NCBI GenBank assembly: GCA_035541475.1
Contig: DATKND010000007.1
Span: forward strand, 62,001-126,000
Origin: DASUFZ01 sp035541475
Lineage (GTDB): Bacteria; Myxococcota_A; UBA9160; SMWR01
DNA: 64,000 nucleotides
Direction of reading: 5' to 3'
Within the stretch, counting starts at the first letter, position 1. Every line of letters starts with the position of its first letter. The translations under genes and the position numbers were made by a program. Shown here one piece after another: positions 44,349 to 53,681 of this stretch. Under the pieces are notes generated by a model. It had not been told where the DNA came from. It made no database searches and saw nothing but the letters and a program-made list of their open reading frames with translations.

Positions 44349-44431
44349 GGGGCCTCCGGGCCGCGGGGCAGCATAGCCGCTCGACGCGCACGCGGGCCTT
44401 CCCTAGATTCCCGCGCCTTCCGGAGGCCGAC

Positions 44432-44560
44432 GTGAAGAGAGCCAAGGCGCTGCCCCACCGAAATCGCAGCAAGAGCGCACGCTATCGCGCCAAGCTCAAG
44501 GCGAAGTTCAAGCGCGCGCGCCGCCGCGTCAGCTCGGGACACCGGGAGACGTACAGGTAA
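44432..44560 (+). CDS. Very small, highly basic protein (42 aa)
   Basis: GTG at 44432 is preceded by CGGAGG 7 nt upstream and opens a 42-codon frame. It holds 18 Lys/Arg and only one acidic residue, with the run KLKAKFKRARRR in the middle. The composition resembles small ribosome-associated or nucleoid proteins, but I recognise no family. The ribosome binding site and an interspersed repeat directly after the stop support a real gene. The frame is short enough for chance to remain possible. Confidence 0.5.
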   Translation: MKRAKALPHRNRSKSARYRAKLKAKFKRARRRVSSGHRETYR

Positions 44561-44610
44561 GCCGCGCGAAGCGCGGCGCACAGCGAGCCGCAGGCGAGCG
44601 GCGTCTCAGA
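44561..44610 (+). repeat. Interspersed twin-hairpin repeat, copy 3
   Basis: Hairpin one is GCCGCGC-GAA-GCGCGGC, a perfect 7-bp stem beginning at the base after the 42-aa gene's stop. CAGCGAGCCGCAGGCGAGCG follows, in which hairpin two is GCC-GCA-GGC: the stem bases are swapped relative to copies 2 and 6 yet still pair. Confidence 0.85.
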
Positions 44611-44650
44611 AGACGAGACCCGGTGGGCTTGGCCTCGACGCTGGCTGGCG

Positions 44651-45256
44651 TCACTTGGAGCGGGCGCGCGCGAACGCCGGCCGCGCCAGGCTCGCCTCGA
44701 ACCAACGCTTCACGTTCGGGTATGGAGAGAAGTCGAAGCGCGCGACAGCGAGCAGCCCGAGCACCGACGCGACGTTCAGGTCGGCGATGGTGAAGCCGCC
44801 GCGCAGCAGGAAGTCGCGTCCCGCCAGCGCGCCGTCGAGCACCTTCAGCGGCTTCGCGATCGCCTCGTGGCCCGCCTTCGCGATCTCCGGCTTCCGCTGA
44901 TCTGGCGGCGCCATCACCGTGTGCAGGAAGATCTGCATCAGCGGCGGCTCGATCTCCGTCATCACCCAGATGCTCCACTGCACCGCGCGCGCGTCATCGT
45001 CCTGCGACTTCGGCTGGAGCGTGCCGGCGCCGTACTTGCGCGAGAGGTAGAGGTTGATCGCCATCGACTCGAAGAGCGTGAGCTCACCGTCGGCGAGCGC
45101 GGGAATGCGGCCGTTCGGGTTGATCTTCAGGTACTCGGGCTGCTTCGCGTCGCTGGTGAAGTTCGTCTTCACGTGCTCGTAGGGAACACCGATCTCTTCG
45201 AGCGCCCAGAGGCAGCGAAGCGCGCGTGACTGCGAGATGCCGTAGAGGCGGATCAT
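44651..45256 (-). CDS. Glutathione S-transferase family protein
   Basis: A 201-residue cytosolic GST. The thioredoxin-like N-domain has the catalytic Ser region SQSRALRCLWALEE, the cis-proline NGRIPAL and the glutathione-contacting LFESMAINLYL. The helical C-domain includes the GGFTIADLNVAS capping box. It may detoxify electrophiles with the glutathione made by gshB. The substrate is unknown. GGAGGACCCCC precedes the ATG. Confidence 0.9.
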   Translation of the reverse strand: MIRLYGISQSRALRCLWALEEIGVPYEHVKTNFTSDAKQPEYLKINPNGRIPALADGELTLFESMAINLYLSRKYGAGTLQPKSQDDDARAVQWSIWVMTEIEPPLMQIFLHTVMAPPDQRKPEIAKAGHEAIAKPLKVLDGALAGRDFLLRGGFTIADLNVASVLGLLAVARFDFSPYPNVKRWFEASLARPAFARARSK

Positions 45257-45286
45257 GGGGGTCCTCCTGGAGGGGCCCCATCTTAC

Positions 45287-45694
45287 TCAGAAGTCCCAGG
45301 AGATCCCGAGGAAGGGCGCGCCGGAGTCGGCGCGGCCGCCCGCGCGCGCGCCGAGCTGCGCGTCTGCGCCGAGATGGACGTCGAGCACGCGGTAGCTCGC
45401 GGTCAGGCTGAGCGAGTGGAGCAGGTGCCACGCCGCGCCACCCTCGATCTCCATCAGCGAGAGGTCGTCGGCGAGCGAGAAGCCGAGGCCTTCGCCGAAG
45501 AGCTCGAGCCTGCGCGTCGGCAGCGCGCTGGCGCGCACGGAGTGGAACGGCGAGAAGGGAGTCGGCAACGCGTCCGGCGCGAACTCGCTCACGTGCCGCT
45601 CGGTCCGCAGCACCAACTCGCCGGTGTCGGCCGCGACGCCGCCCGCGGCGAGCAGGGCGCCGAAGAGAGCGAGGGCTGCGAAGGCGATTCGCAT
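45287..45694 (-). CDS. Small secreted, outer-membrane-barrel-like protein
   Basis: A 135-residue exported protein with a signal peptide (hydrophobic 3-18, cleavage near VAA-DT). The mature part alternates polar and hydrophobic residues and ends in GISWDF. A C-terminal Phe of this kind is typical of outer-membrane beta-barrels recognised by BamA. It is short for a barrel (eight strands at most). A perfect CRP-type palindrome lies 57 nt upstream of the ATG. No family is recognised. Confidence 0.72.
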   Translation of the reverse strand: MRIAFAALALFGALLAAGGVAADTGELVLRTERHVSEFAPDALPTPFSPFHSVRASALPTRRLELFGEGLGFSLADDLSLMEIEGGAAWHLLHSLSLTASYRVLDVHLGADAQLGARAGGRADSGAPFLGISWDF

Positions 45695-45750
45695 TGCGGC
45701 TCCGAAGAGAGCCCTCCCAGACTTCTCTTCGGCAGCGGGGCCCCGGGCCG

Positions 45751-45761
45751 TGTGACCGAGG

Positions 45762-45766
<5 letters not shown>
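45751..45766. promoter_or_regulatory. Perfect CRP-type half-site palindrome
   Basis: TGTGA (45751-45755), six bases, TCACA (45762-45766): exactly the CRP/FNR-family consensus spacing. It overlaps the last bases of tgt and lies upstream of the minus-strand gene starting at 45694. A CRP-family regulator gene is not in the window. Confidence 0.5.
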
Positions 45767-46919
<1,153 letters not shown>

Positions 46920-46960
46920 CGAGCCATCCTCGCTTCCGGCCTTCGCGAACCGGGTCGCTC

Positions 46961-47050
46961 CTCTGAACTTCGCTCGCCTGGTCCGTGCGATCTCCGCTCG
47001 GCTTCGCCTCGCTGCGCGCCAGACGGCTTCCCGTTCGCTGCGCGCATCGC
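46961..47050 (-). repeat. Interspersed twin-hairpin repeat, copy 4 (double unit)
   Basis: Read on the minus strand, two related units follow each other. The second contains the core CAGCGAGGCGAAGCCGAGCG, and a tail GCGAGCGAAGTTCAGAG matches copies 1 and 6. It fills most of the gap between the divergent tgt and rnhA genes. Confidence 0.8.
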
Positions 47051-47072
47051 TCGCGATGCTAGCCTGCGCCGC

Positions 47073-47561
47073 GTGCCGCGCAGCGCGACGCTCTACACGC
47101 CCGAGGAGGTGCTCGAGCGCTTCCATGCGGGTCCGACGAGCGGCGTCTTCACCGACGGCTCCTGCGAGGGGAATCCCGGCCCGGGCGGCTGGGGCGCCGT
47201 GTGGGTCGACGACGATCGCATCGTCGCCGAGCGCGACGGTCACGACCCCGCCACGACCAACAACCGCATGGAGCTGACGGCGCTGATCGCGGGCTACGAG
47301 ATGCTGCCCGTCGACGCCGAGACCACGATCTACTCCGACAGCAACCTGTGCGTGCAGACCGTGAACGAGTGGGCGCCGCAGTGGGAGCAGCGCGGCTGGA
47401 AGCGCAAGACCGGCGTGATCGCGAATCTGCCGCTGGTGCAGCGCCTGTACGCGCTGGCGCGCCAACACCCGAAGGTGCAGCTCCGCTGGATCCGCGCGCA
47501 CGATGGATCGCGCTGGAACGAGTACGCGGACGCGCTCGCTAGCCGCTACATGCTGCGTTGA
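47073..47561 (+). CDS. rnhA: Ribonuclease HI
   Basis: Cleaves RNA in RNA/DNA hybrids. The 162-residue protein has all four catalytic carboxylates: Asp in FTDGSCEGNPGPGGWG, Glu in NRMELTA, Asp in YSDSN and the late Asp in NEYADALA. The usual K-G-H-x-G loop near the end reads RAHDGSRWNEYAD, a normal variant. The GTG start at 47073 gives an N-terminal extension of about 20 residues before the catalytic strand. Confidence 0.93.
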   Translation: MPRSATLYTPEEVLERFHAGPTSGVFTDGSCEGNPGPGGWGAVWVDDDRIVAERDGHDPATTNNRMELTALIAGYEMLPVDAETTIYSDSNLCVQTVNEWAPQWEQRGWKRKTGVIANLPLVQRLYALARQHPKVQLRWIRAHDGSRWNEYADALASRYMLR

Positions 47562-47571
47562 GACCGAGCGG

Positions 47572-49107
47572 CTACTGGACGCCTCCTGCCGCCTCGAGCC
47601 GCTCCGCCTCGCGCAGCTGCGCCGCGGCCTCGTCGCCGTGTCCGGTCTGCTTGAGCACCGCGGCGAGATTGCGGTGACCCGGCGCGTAGCCCGGGCTGTT
47701 CGCGACGGCCGTGCGCAGCTCCTCGATCGCCTCCTGCGTGCGTCCCTCCTGGAGGAGCACGCCGGCCAGGTTGTTGCGCGCGTCGGGATAGCCGGGCTGG
47801 ATGCGAAGCGCCTCGCGCAGGTGCTCGCGCGCTTCGCCGTAGCGCTGCAGCGAGACGAGCTCCATCGCGAGATTGTTGTGCGCGAGGAAGTTGTCGTGTG
47901 TCACGGCGAGCGCGTGCTGGTAGAGCGTGACGTCGTCGCGCCAGACGGCGAGCTGCATGCGCGTCAGCACGGTGCACGCGACGACCGCCGCGACGGCGAG
48001 CGGCGCGCGCGCGCGGCGTGCGAACGCAGAGGCGCCGAGGAGATCGTATGCGCCGAAGACCGCCGCGAGGAAGAGCCCGACGAGCGGGAGGTAGGTGTAG
48101 CGGTCGGCCATCGCCTGGAGGCCCACCTGCACGACGCCGCTCACGGGCGCCAAGGTCGCCAGGTACCAGAGCCAACCGACGATCCAGACCGGCTGCGTCC
48201 TGCGCACACGCAGCGCGAGAGCGGTCGTCGCGAGCAGCAGCAGCGCGGCGCCCGCGACCTTCCAGAGCGCGATGACGCTCGGGTAGGGATAGAAGATCGC
48301 GAGCCCCTGCGGCCAGAGCGCCTTTCCGATGTAGGCGACACTCGCGAGCAGCGCCTGCGCGACGCGCACGCCGAGCGGCAGCTCCGCCGAGCTCGACACC
48401 GCGCCGGCCTGATGCTGCGTCACGATCGCGAGCGCTCCGACGAGGAGCGACATCACGAGCAGCGGCACCTTCTCGGCGACGAGCTGGGAGGCGCGCTCGC
48501 GCGAGGCGCGCCCGAGCGGCCACACGTCGAGCAGCAGCAGCACCAGCGGGAAGGTCACGACGGTCGCCTTCGAGGCGAGCCCGCAGGCGAAGGCCAGCGC
48601 CACCGCTGCAAAACGCGCGCGGCCGGGGCGCTCGGCGTAGCGCGCGTAGGCGCAGAGGCCGAGCATGAAGAAGAGGCCCGAGAGCGTGTCCTTGCGCTCG
48701 GACACCCACGCCACCGACTCGACGTGCAGCGGGTGGACCGCGAAGAGCAGGGCCACCAGCGCGCTGCGCCAAGGCGCGCCCGTCATGCGGGCGAGCGCTA
48801 GCAGCAGCACGAGGGCGGCGGCGGCGTGCAGGGCGACATTGATCGCGTGGTGCCAGCCGGGCTGGAGCCCCACCAGGGTCACGTCCATCATGTAGGAGAG
48901 CCACGTGAGCGGGTGCCAGTTGCCGCCGATGCGCGCGCCGAGCGCCCACACGACACCGCCGAGAGTCAGCCCCTGCTGCACCACCTCGTTGCCCGTCACG
49001 TGCAGCGGGTCGTCGTAGTGCAGGAATCCGTGCCCGCCGACAGGCCAGTAGGCCAGCGCCGTGACGGCCAGGACGAGCAGTGCGGCGGCGCGCAGCGAAG
49101 TCGTCAG
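47572..49107 (-). CDS. TPR membrane protein, TMTC-like glycosyltransferase
   Basis: A 511-residue protein with about ten membrane helices and three C-terminal tetratricopeptide repeats (about 405-505, e.g. AHNNLAMELVSLQRYGEA). The opening FLHYDDPLHVTGN, HPLHVESVAWVSERKD and MADRYTYLPLVGLF are signatures of the TMTC/GT-C family of O-mannosyltransferase-like proteins. No ATG, GTG or TTG precedes the conserved start. A CTG at 49107 has GAGGAG 9 nt upstream and overlaps the nitroreductase stop, so a CTG start is likely. The acceptor is unknown. Confidence 0.82.
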   Translation of the reverse strand: MTTSLRAAALLVLAVTALAYWPVGGHGFLHYDDPLHVTGNEVVQQGLTLGGVVWALGARIGGNWHPLTWLSYMMDVTLVGLQPGWHHAINVALHAAAALVLLLALARMTGAPWRSALVALLFAVHPLHVESVAWVSERKDTLSGLFFMLGLCAYARYAERPGRARFAAVALAFACGLASKATVVTFPLVLLLLDVWPLGRASRERASQLVAEKVPLLVMSLLVGALAIVTQHQAGAVSSSAELPLGVRVAQALLASVAYIGKALWPQGLAIFYPYPSVIALWKVAGAALLLLATTALALRVRRTQPVWIVGWLWYLATLAPVSGVVQVGLQAMADRYTYLPLVGLFLAAVFGAYDLLGASAFARRARAPLAVAAVVACTVLTRMQLAVWRDDVTLYQHALAVTHDNFLAHNNLAMELVSLQRYGEAREHLREALRIQPGYPDARNNLAGVLLQEGRTQEAIEELRTAVANSPGYAPGHRNLAAVLKQTGHGDEAAAQLREAERLEAAGGVQ

Positions 49108-49793
49108 CCCGCGGACTCCTCGGCGGCGCGCTCGGCCTCGGCGTCGAAGCGCTCCCAGAACAGACACGTGTCGACACTGCGGCGCGGCGGACGTCCATAG
49201 CGGCCGCGCGGCCAGCCGATCGGCAGCATCGCGCAGCTCGGGCGCTCGGGCGGAAGTCCCAGCGCTTCGTCGATCTCGCGGCCGAAGGCCACGTGCAAGG
49301 TGGTGAGCGAAGCGCCGAGACCGACCGCGCGACACGCGAGCAGCACGTTCTGGATGGCCGGGAAGAGCGCCTGGGTCTGCGGCTCGCCGCGGCGCATCCA
49401 GCCCGCGACGAAGAGCAGCACGGGCGCCTCGTGGAGGTGATCGGCGAGGTAGAGCGCGGCGCGCACGTTGCGCTTCTTCGCGGCGGGAAAGCCGGGGTCG
49501 TCGAGGCGCGCGATCCCCGGCCCCTGGTACTCGAGGAAGGCGCGCCGGTAGCGCTCCGCGACGAAGGCGCGGCGCGCCGCGTCGGTCACCGCGACGAAGG
49601 TCCACGGCTGCCGATTCCCGCCCGACGGCGCGAACGTGCCCGCCTCGCAGACCTTGCGAATCAGCGCAGTCGGCACCGGGTCGGGCGCCAGGCGTCGGAT
49701 CGCGCGTGCCGTCCGAATGCCTTCGAGCAGCGGCACGTCTTCGCCGAGGCGCGAGATCTCCGTCTCGTCCATCGTCTCTCCCGGCCGCTTCAT
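49104..49793 (-). CDS. Nitroreductase family protein
   Basis: A 229-residue FMN-dependent oxidoreductase. FMN phosphate contacts are RTARAIRRLAPDPVP and PSGGNRQPW; the C-terminal LPIGWPRGRYGRPPRR region completes the fold. The substrate is unknown. The ATG at 49793 overlaps the EVE gene stop (ATGA), and the stop overlaps the putative CTG start of the TPR gene, so three genes are chained. Confidence 0.88.
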   Translation of the reverse strand: MKRPGETMDETEISRLGEDVPLLEGIRTARAIRRLAPDPVPTALIRKVCEAGTFAPSGGNRQPWTFVAVTDAARRAFVAERYRRAFLEYQGPGIARLDDPGFPAAKKRNVRAALYLADHLHEAPVLLFVAGWMRRGEPQTQALFPAIQNVLLACRAVGLGASLTTLHVAFGREIDEALGLPPERPSCAMLPIGWPRGRYGRPPRRSVDTCLFWERFDAEAERAAEESAG

Positions 49794-50215
49794 GCGGGCA
49801 GCCGGGTCCCTCCGAGCGCGAGGATGGCGGCGAAGGCCTTCGCATCGAGCGGCATGACGGAGAGGCGCGCGCGCTTGACCAGCGGGATCGCGGCGAGCGC
49901 GCGCTGCTGCTTGATCTCCGCGAGCGACACGGGGCGCGCAAGCGGCTTCACCAGCGCCAGCTCGACCGCCAGCCACTTCGGGTCGTCGGCCTTCGGATCG
50001 GGGAACGACTCGCGCACGACCTTCGCGACGCCGACCACCGCCTTCTCGTCTCCCGAGTGGTAGAAGAGCGCGAGGTCGCCGCGCGCCATGCCAGCCAGAT
50101 GGCTGCGCGCCTCCGGGTTGCGGACGCCGTCCCAGACGGTGCGGCCGTCGCGCACGAGGTCGTCCCACGAATAGCTGCCCGGCTCGGACTTCACGAGCCA
50201 GTGTCCACGCGACAC
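49790..50215 (-). CDS. EVE domain protein
   Basis: A 141-residue PUA-like fold that covers the whole protein. Markers are HWLVKSEPGSYSWDDLV, WDGVRNPEARSHLAGMARGD and LALFYHSGDEKAVVGVAKV. EVE domains read modified bases in nucleic acids; in bacteria they often occur beside metabolism or restriction genes. The GTG start is 3 nt after the upstream SDR gene. No restriction or modification gene is near. Confidence 0.92.
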   Translation of the reverse strand: MSRGHWLVKSEPGSYSWDDLVRDGRTVWDGVRNPEARSHLAGMARGDLALFYHSGDEKAVVGVAKVVRESFPDPKADDPKWLAVELALVKPLARPVSLAEIKQQRALAAIPLVKRARLSVMPLDAKAFAAILALGGTRLPA

Positions 50216-50216
50216 T

Positions 50217-51425
50217 TCAGTGCATCTCCCTCGGCGTCTGCGTGGCCATCACCTCGCGGGCGGCGAAGCCGACGAGCGCGCGCGGCGCGAGCCGCATCGC
50301 GGCGTTGCCGCGCAGCCAGTTCCACCAGCCCGACACCACCGAAGGTTGGCGACCGAGCGAGCGCAGCGCGACCTCGACCACGTTCTCGGGCTTCTCGCCC
50401 GGGTGCACCAGCTCGCCCGCGACCTCCTGGAACTCGGTCTCGACCGGCCCCGGCTCGACCACGATCACGTCGATCCCCTGCGCGCGCAGCTCGACGAAGA
50501 GCGCCTCGCCGAAGAAGCGGTCGAAGGCCTTCGTGGCGGCGTAGAGGCCGTGGAGCGGCAGCGGCTGCATGCCCGCCACCGAGCCCGTGACGATCACCGC
50601 GCCGCGGCCGCGCTCGAGCATGCCGGGCAGGAGGAGGTGCGTGAGCACGGCCGGCGCGAGGCAGTTCAGCAGCACCTGCTGCTCGACGCGCTCGAGCGTC
50701 AGCTTGTCGAAGCGGCCCGCGCCGCCGAGCCCCGCGTTGTTGACGAGCACGCCGATCGGGAGATCCGACACCGCCGCGGCGAGCCGGCGCGCACCGTCGG
50801 GGCGCGAGAGATCTTCCGCGACGACGCGAGTCTTGACGCCGTAGCAGGCCTCGAGATCGCCCGCGAGCGCTTCGAGGCGCTCGCCGCGGCGCGCGGTCAG
50901 CACGCACGAGAGACCTCGACTCGCGAGCGCGCGCGCGAAAGCGTCGCCGATGCCGGCCGACGCGCCGGTCACGAGCGCCCACTCGCCGTAGCGCTCACGC
51001 AGCGACACCGGCTGCGCGCTGAACAGCGGCTCCGCGCGCCAGAGAGCGCGCGCGAGCAGTCCGAACGCGGTGAAGGCGGCGGCCGCGACGAAGAGCGACG
51101 ACCAGCCGCCGCGATACAAGAGCGGCCAGATCGCCATGCCGATCGCGACCTGCGCGGCGTAGAGGGCGGCCCACGGATGCATCCACGGCCGCATGCGCAG
51201 GAAGCCGTATGCGCCGGCCGCATAGATCGCCCAGTGCAGCGGCTCCGTCAGCTTCGCGAGATAGCCGTGGAGCAGGATGCCGAACCAGGCCTCCTGGTCC
51301 TGCGCGACCGGCTTCACGAAGAAGTCCCAGGGCACGTAGATCACGGCCATGAAGAAGCAGAAGACCATCAGCGCGTTCATCCACGCCGGTCGGCCCCCGA
51401 AGACGAGACGCAGCCACTCACCCAT
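50217..51425 (-). CDS. Fusion of a membrane domain with a short-chain dehydrogenase
   Basis: A 402-residue protein. Residues 1-135 form four hydrophobic helices (MNALMVFCFFMAVIYVPWDF, then others) unrelated to SDRs. Residues 150-402 are a classical SDR: TGASAGIG nucleotide loop, LVNNAGLGG, catalytic Ser in VTGSVAG and Y-x3-K in LYAATK. The SDR part resembles steroid or acyl-chain reductases near membranes. ATG 51425 has GAGGAGG 7 nt upstream, so the membrane part is truly in frame. Confidence 0.87.
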   Translation of the reverse strand: MGEWLRLVFGGRPAWMNALMVFCFFMAVIYVPWDFFVKPVAQDQEAWFGILLHGYLAKLTEPLHWAIYAAGAYGFLRMRPWMHPWAALYAAQVAIGMAIWPLLYRGGWSSLFVAAAAFTAFGLLARALWRAEPLFSAQPVSLRERYGEWALVTGASAGIGDAFARALASRGLSCVLTARRGERLEALAGDLEACYGVKTRVVAEDLSRPDGARRLAAAVSDLPIGVLVNNAGLGGAGRFDKLTLERVEQQVLLNCLAPAVLTHLLLPGMLERGRGAVIVTGSVAGMQPLPLHGLYAATKAFDRFFGEALFVELRAQGIDVIVVEPGPVETEFQEVAGELVHPGEKPENVVEVALRSLGRQPSVVSGWWNWLRGNAAMRLAPRALVGFAAREVMATQTPREMH

Positions 51426-51479
51426 GGTCGTCCTCCTCGCGCGCTCGCCCGCCATGGTGCCCTCTTCGCGGGCGCGGCG

Positions 51480-52202
51480 TCACTCCTTCTCCGCCTCGCC
51501 CCGCATCGGCACGAAGCGGACGCCGAAGAGCACCTCGCGCGAGATCCCGGCCGGCGTCTTCCGGAGCCGCACGAGCTGCTGCTCGAAGCGCCCGACCGGG
51601 ACCACGAGCCGCCCCCCGACCGCGAGCTGCTCGATCAGCTCGGGCGGCACCTCGAGCGGCGCGGCCGTCACGATGATCGCGTCGTAGGGCGCGTGCTCGG
51701 GCCAGCCGCGCCAGCCATCACCCTGGCGCACCTCGACGTTCGCGTAGCCGAGCCGGGCGAGGTCCTTGCGCGCGCGCGCGGCGAGCGCCGGAACGATCTC
51801 GATGCTGTAGACCTGCCGGCAGAGCTCCGCGAGCACGGCCGCCTGGTAGCCCGAGCCCGTGCCGACCTCGAGCACGCGCTCGTCGCCCTTCAATTCGAGC
51901 GCCTCGGTCATCGCCGCGACGACGTAGGGCTGCGAGATCGTCTGACCCTCGCCGATCGGGAGCGGGCGGTCCTCGTAGGCGTGATCGCGCTCGGACTCCG
52001 GCACGAGTTCGTGTCGGGGCACCTCGCGCATCGCCGCGAGCACGCGCGGGTCGCGGACACCGCGCGCCTCGACCTGATCGCGCACCATGCGGAGCCGCGC
52101 CTCGACGGTCGGATCGACGGCGCCGCCGTCCTCGAGGTCCGACGCGCTCACGCGGCACCCGAGCCCGAGCAGCGCCGCCGCCAGCCGCAGGCCGCGCCGC
52201 AC
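51480..52202 (-). CDS. pcm: Protein-L-isoaspartate O-methyltransferase with signal peptide
   Basis: Repairs isoaspartate in damaged proteins using S-adenosylmethionine. The 240-residue product carries the PCMT signatures RDPRVLAAMREVPRHELVP, GEGQTISQPYVVAAMTEAL, the SAM motif LEVGTGSGYQAAVLA and VGGRLVVPVG. Unusually it begins with a signal peptide: basic MRRGLR, hydrophobic 6-15 with an imperfect lipobox at Cys16 and an AXA-like VSA site at 18-20. It may therefore act in the periplasm, where SAM supply is unclear. The start is GTG at 52202. Confidence 0.9.
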   Translation of the reverse strand: MRRGLRLAAALLGLGCRVSASDLEDGGAVDPTVEARLRMVRDQVEARGVRDPRVLAAMREVPRHELVPESERDHAYEDRPLPIGEGQTISQPYVVAAMTEALELKGDERVLEVGTGSGYQAAVLAELCRQVYSIEIVPALAARARKDLARLGYANVEVRQGDGWRGWPEHAPYDAIIVTAAPLEVPPELIEQLAVGGRLVVPVGRFEQQLVRLRKTPAGISREVLFGVRFVPMRGEAEKE

Positions 52203-52206
52203 CGCC

Positions 52207-52917
52207 TCACGCCTCGATCGCCAGCTGCCGCATGCACCACGTGACGGTCAGGCCGCCGTCACCATGTTCGCGCGCGGCCAGCCCCGCCGCGAGCGCGTCG
52301 AGCTCCGACTCGCTCGCCCGCTCGCGGATCTCCGGCCGACCGCGGAACTCCGCGAGGTTCGGCGCGAACATCTCCGCCGCGCTCGCGGCGGGAAGCGTCA
52401 GCTCTCGCAGCTCGGCGTGCGCGCGCGGCGTGGAGCGCGTGGCCGCGTCGAGGCGCGGCCCGATCTCGAGGTCCTGGCCGCGAGCGCGGAGCATGTGGCG
52501 CACCAGCTCCAGATAGCGCACGAAGACGGGATCCTCGCTGCCGATCCACTCGACCTCGTCGAGGAGCAGGCGCCCGCCCGGACGCAGCTCGCCGCGCCAG
52601 CGCTCGAGCGCGCGCTCGGGCTCCGGCAGATGCGAGAGGAGGAGCCGCGCGTGGATCAGATCGGCCGGGCCGCCGGGGAAGGGCAGGCGCGTCACGTCGT
52701 GGACGGCGAACACGGCGCCCGGCCCGAACTCCGCGGCCGCCAGTCGCACGTACGCCTCCGACGCGTCGAGTCCGACGAGCTCGCGCGGCGCGCACAGCTC
52801 GCGCAGCAGCCGCGTGGTGTAGCCGGGTCCGCAGCCGAGGTCGAGCGCGCGCGCACAGCCGCGCGGTGCGGCGCGCGCGAGGAAGGCGCGCGAAAGTGGC
52901 TCGAAGTTCCGGGCCAC
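52207..52917 (-). CDS. SAM-dependent methyltransferase (class I)
   Basis: A 236-residue cytosolic methyltransferase: motif I ALDLGCGPGYTTRLL, motif II VGLDASEAYVRLA, DLIHARLLLSHLPEPERALERW and RPGGRLLLDEVEW. The substrate is unknown; the form is that of UbiE/COQ5-like small-molecule methylases. It lies 4 nt upstream of the PCMT gene on the same strand. The start is GTG. Confidence 0.87.
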   Translation of the reverse strand: MARNFEPLSRAFLARAAPRGCARALDLGCGPGYTTRLLRELCAPRELVGLDASEAYVRLAAAEFGPGAVFAVHDVTRLPFPGGPADLIHARLLLSHLPEPERALERWRGELRPGGRLLLDEVEWIGSEDPVFVRYLELVRHMLRARGQDLEIGPRLDAATRSTPRAHAELRELTLPAASAAEMFAPNLAEFRGRPEIRERASESELDALAAGLAAREHGDGGLTVTWCMRQLAIEA

Positions 52918-53193
52918 ACGCGCGAGCCGGTCCGCCGCGCGGCGCGAGTCTCCGAAGCTGTAGTTCGTCGAGCTAGCGCCCCTTCGTGAGTCGCCCGAAG
53001 TCGATGATGCTGGGGTGCTCGTTCGCGATCCGCAGCAATCACGTCCGACCGCGAGAAGAGGGGGAATCGAGAGAGACCCCTTTGCGACGCACCCAGCCTA
53101 CTCCGTCGAGGATGGGGGAATCAACGAGGCCGAGCGCGCCCCTCCGGAATTTCGTCTCTCGATTCCTGAGGAGGTAGTACGGACGAGCCGGTG
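52918..53193. other. 276-bp region without a recognised gene
   Basis: The stretch between the methyltransferase and VOC genes is lower in GC and looser in codon-like pattern than its neighbours. A minus-strand frame ending at 52974 could encode a 21-residue peptide finishing FGRLTKGR, preceded by an in-frame stop. A decayed gene end is possible. I see no tRNA or terminator here. Confidence 0.4.
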
Positions 53194-53679
53194 TCAGCGG
53201 TTTCGTCGCGTCGCCTCGCGGTGTGCGTCGATCACGTCGGGGGGCGCCTGCACCAGCTCGATCAGCACCCCCTCACCGCTAACGGGGCTCGCCGCGTCTC
53301 CTTTCGGATGGATGAAGCAGATGTCGTGGCCGGCCGCGCCGTTGCGGATCCCGCCCGGCGTGAAGCGAACGCCCCGCGACGAGAGCCAGGACACCGCGGC
53401 CGGTAGGTCGTCGACCCACAGTCCGACGTGGTTCAGCGCCGGGTCGTGGACGCGCGGCCGCCTCTCCGGGTCGATCGGCTGCATCAGGTCGACCTCCACC
53501 CGGAAGGCCCCCGCGCCGGCGGCGGCGATGTCCTCGTCCACGTTCTCGGACTCGCTGCGGAAGCGGCCCTCGACCCGCAGGCCGAGCAGATCGACCCACA
53601 GGCGCCGCAGCGCCGACTTGTCCGGCGCGCCGACGGCGATCTGCTGCACGCCGAGGATCGAGAAGGGTCGGTCCGACAT
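53194..53679 (-). CDS. VOC family protein (methylmalonyl-CoA epimerase-like)
   Basis: A 161-residue protein with two beta-alpha-beta-beta-beta modules. The first holds LGVQQIAVGAPDKSALRRLW, the second LNHVGLWVDDLPAAVSWLSS, and the metal Glu near the end is in VLIELVQAP. This is the vicinal-oxygen-chelate fold; the wording is closest to methylmalonyl-CoA epimerase or glyoxalase-like proteins. ATG 53679 and GTG 53682 are both possible starts; the latter overlaps the rlmE stop. Confidence 0.85.
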   Translation of the reverse strand: MSDRPFSILGVQQIAVGAPDKSALRRLWVDLLGLRVEGRFRSESENVDEDIAAAGAGAFRVEVDLMQPIDPERRPRVHDPALNHVGLWVDDLPAAVSWLSSRGVRFTPGGIRNGAAGHDICFIHPKGDAASPVSGEGVLIELVQAPPDVIDAHREATRRNR

Positions 53680-53681
53680 CA

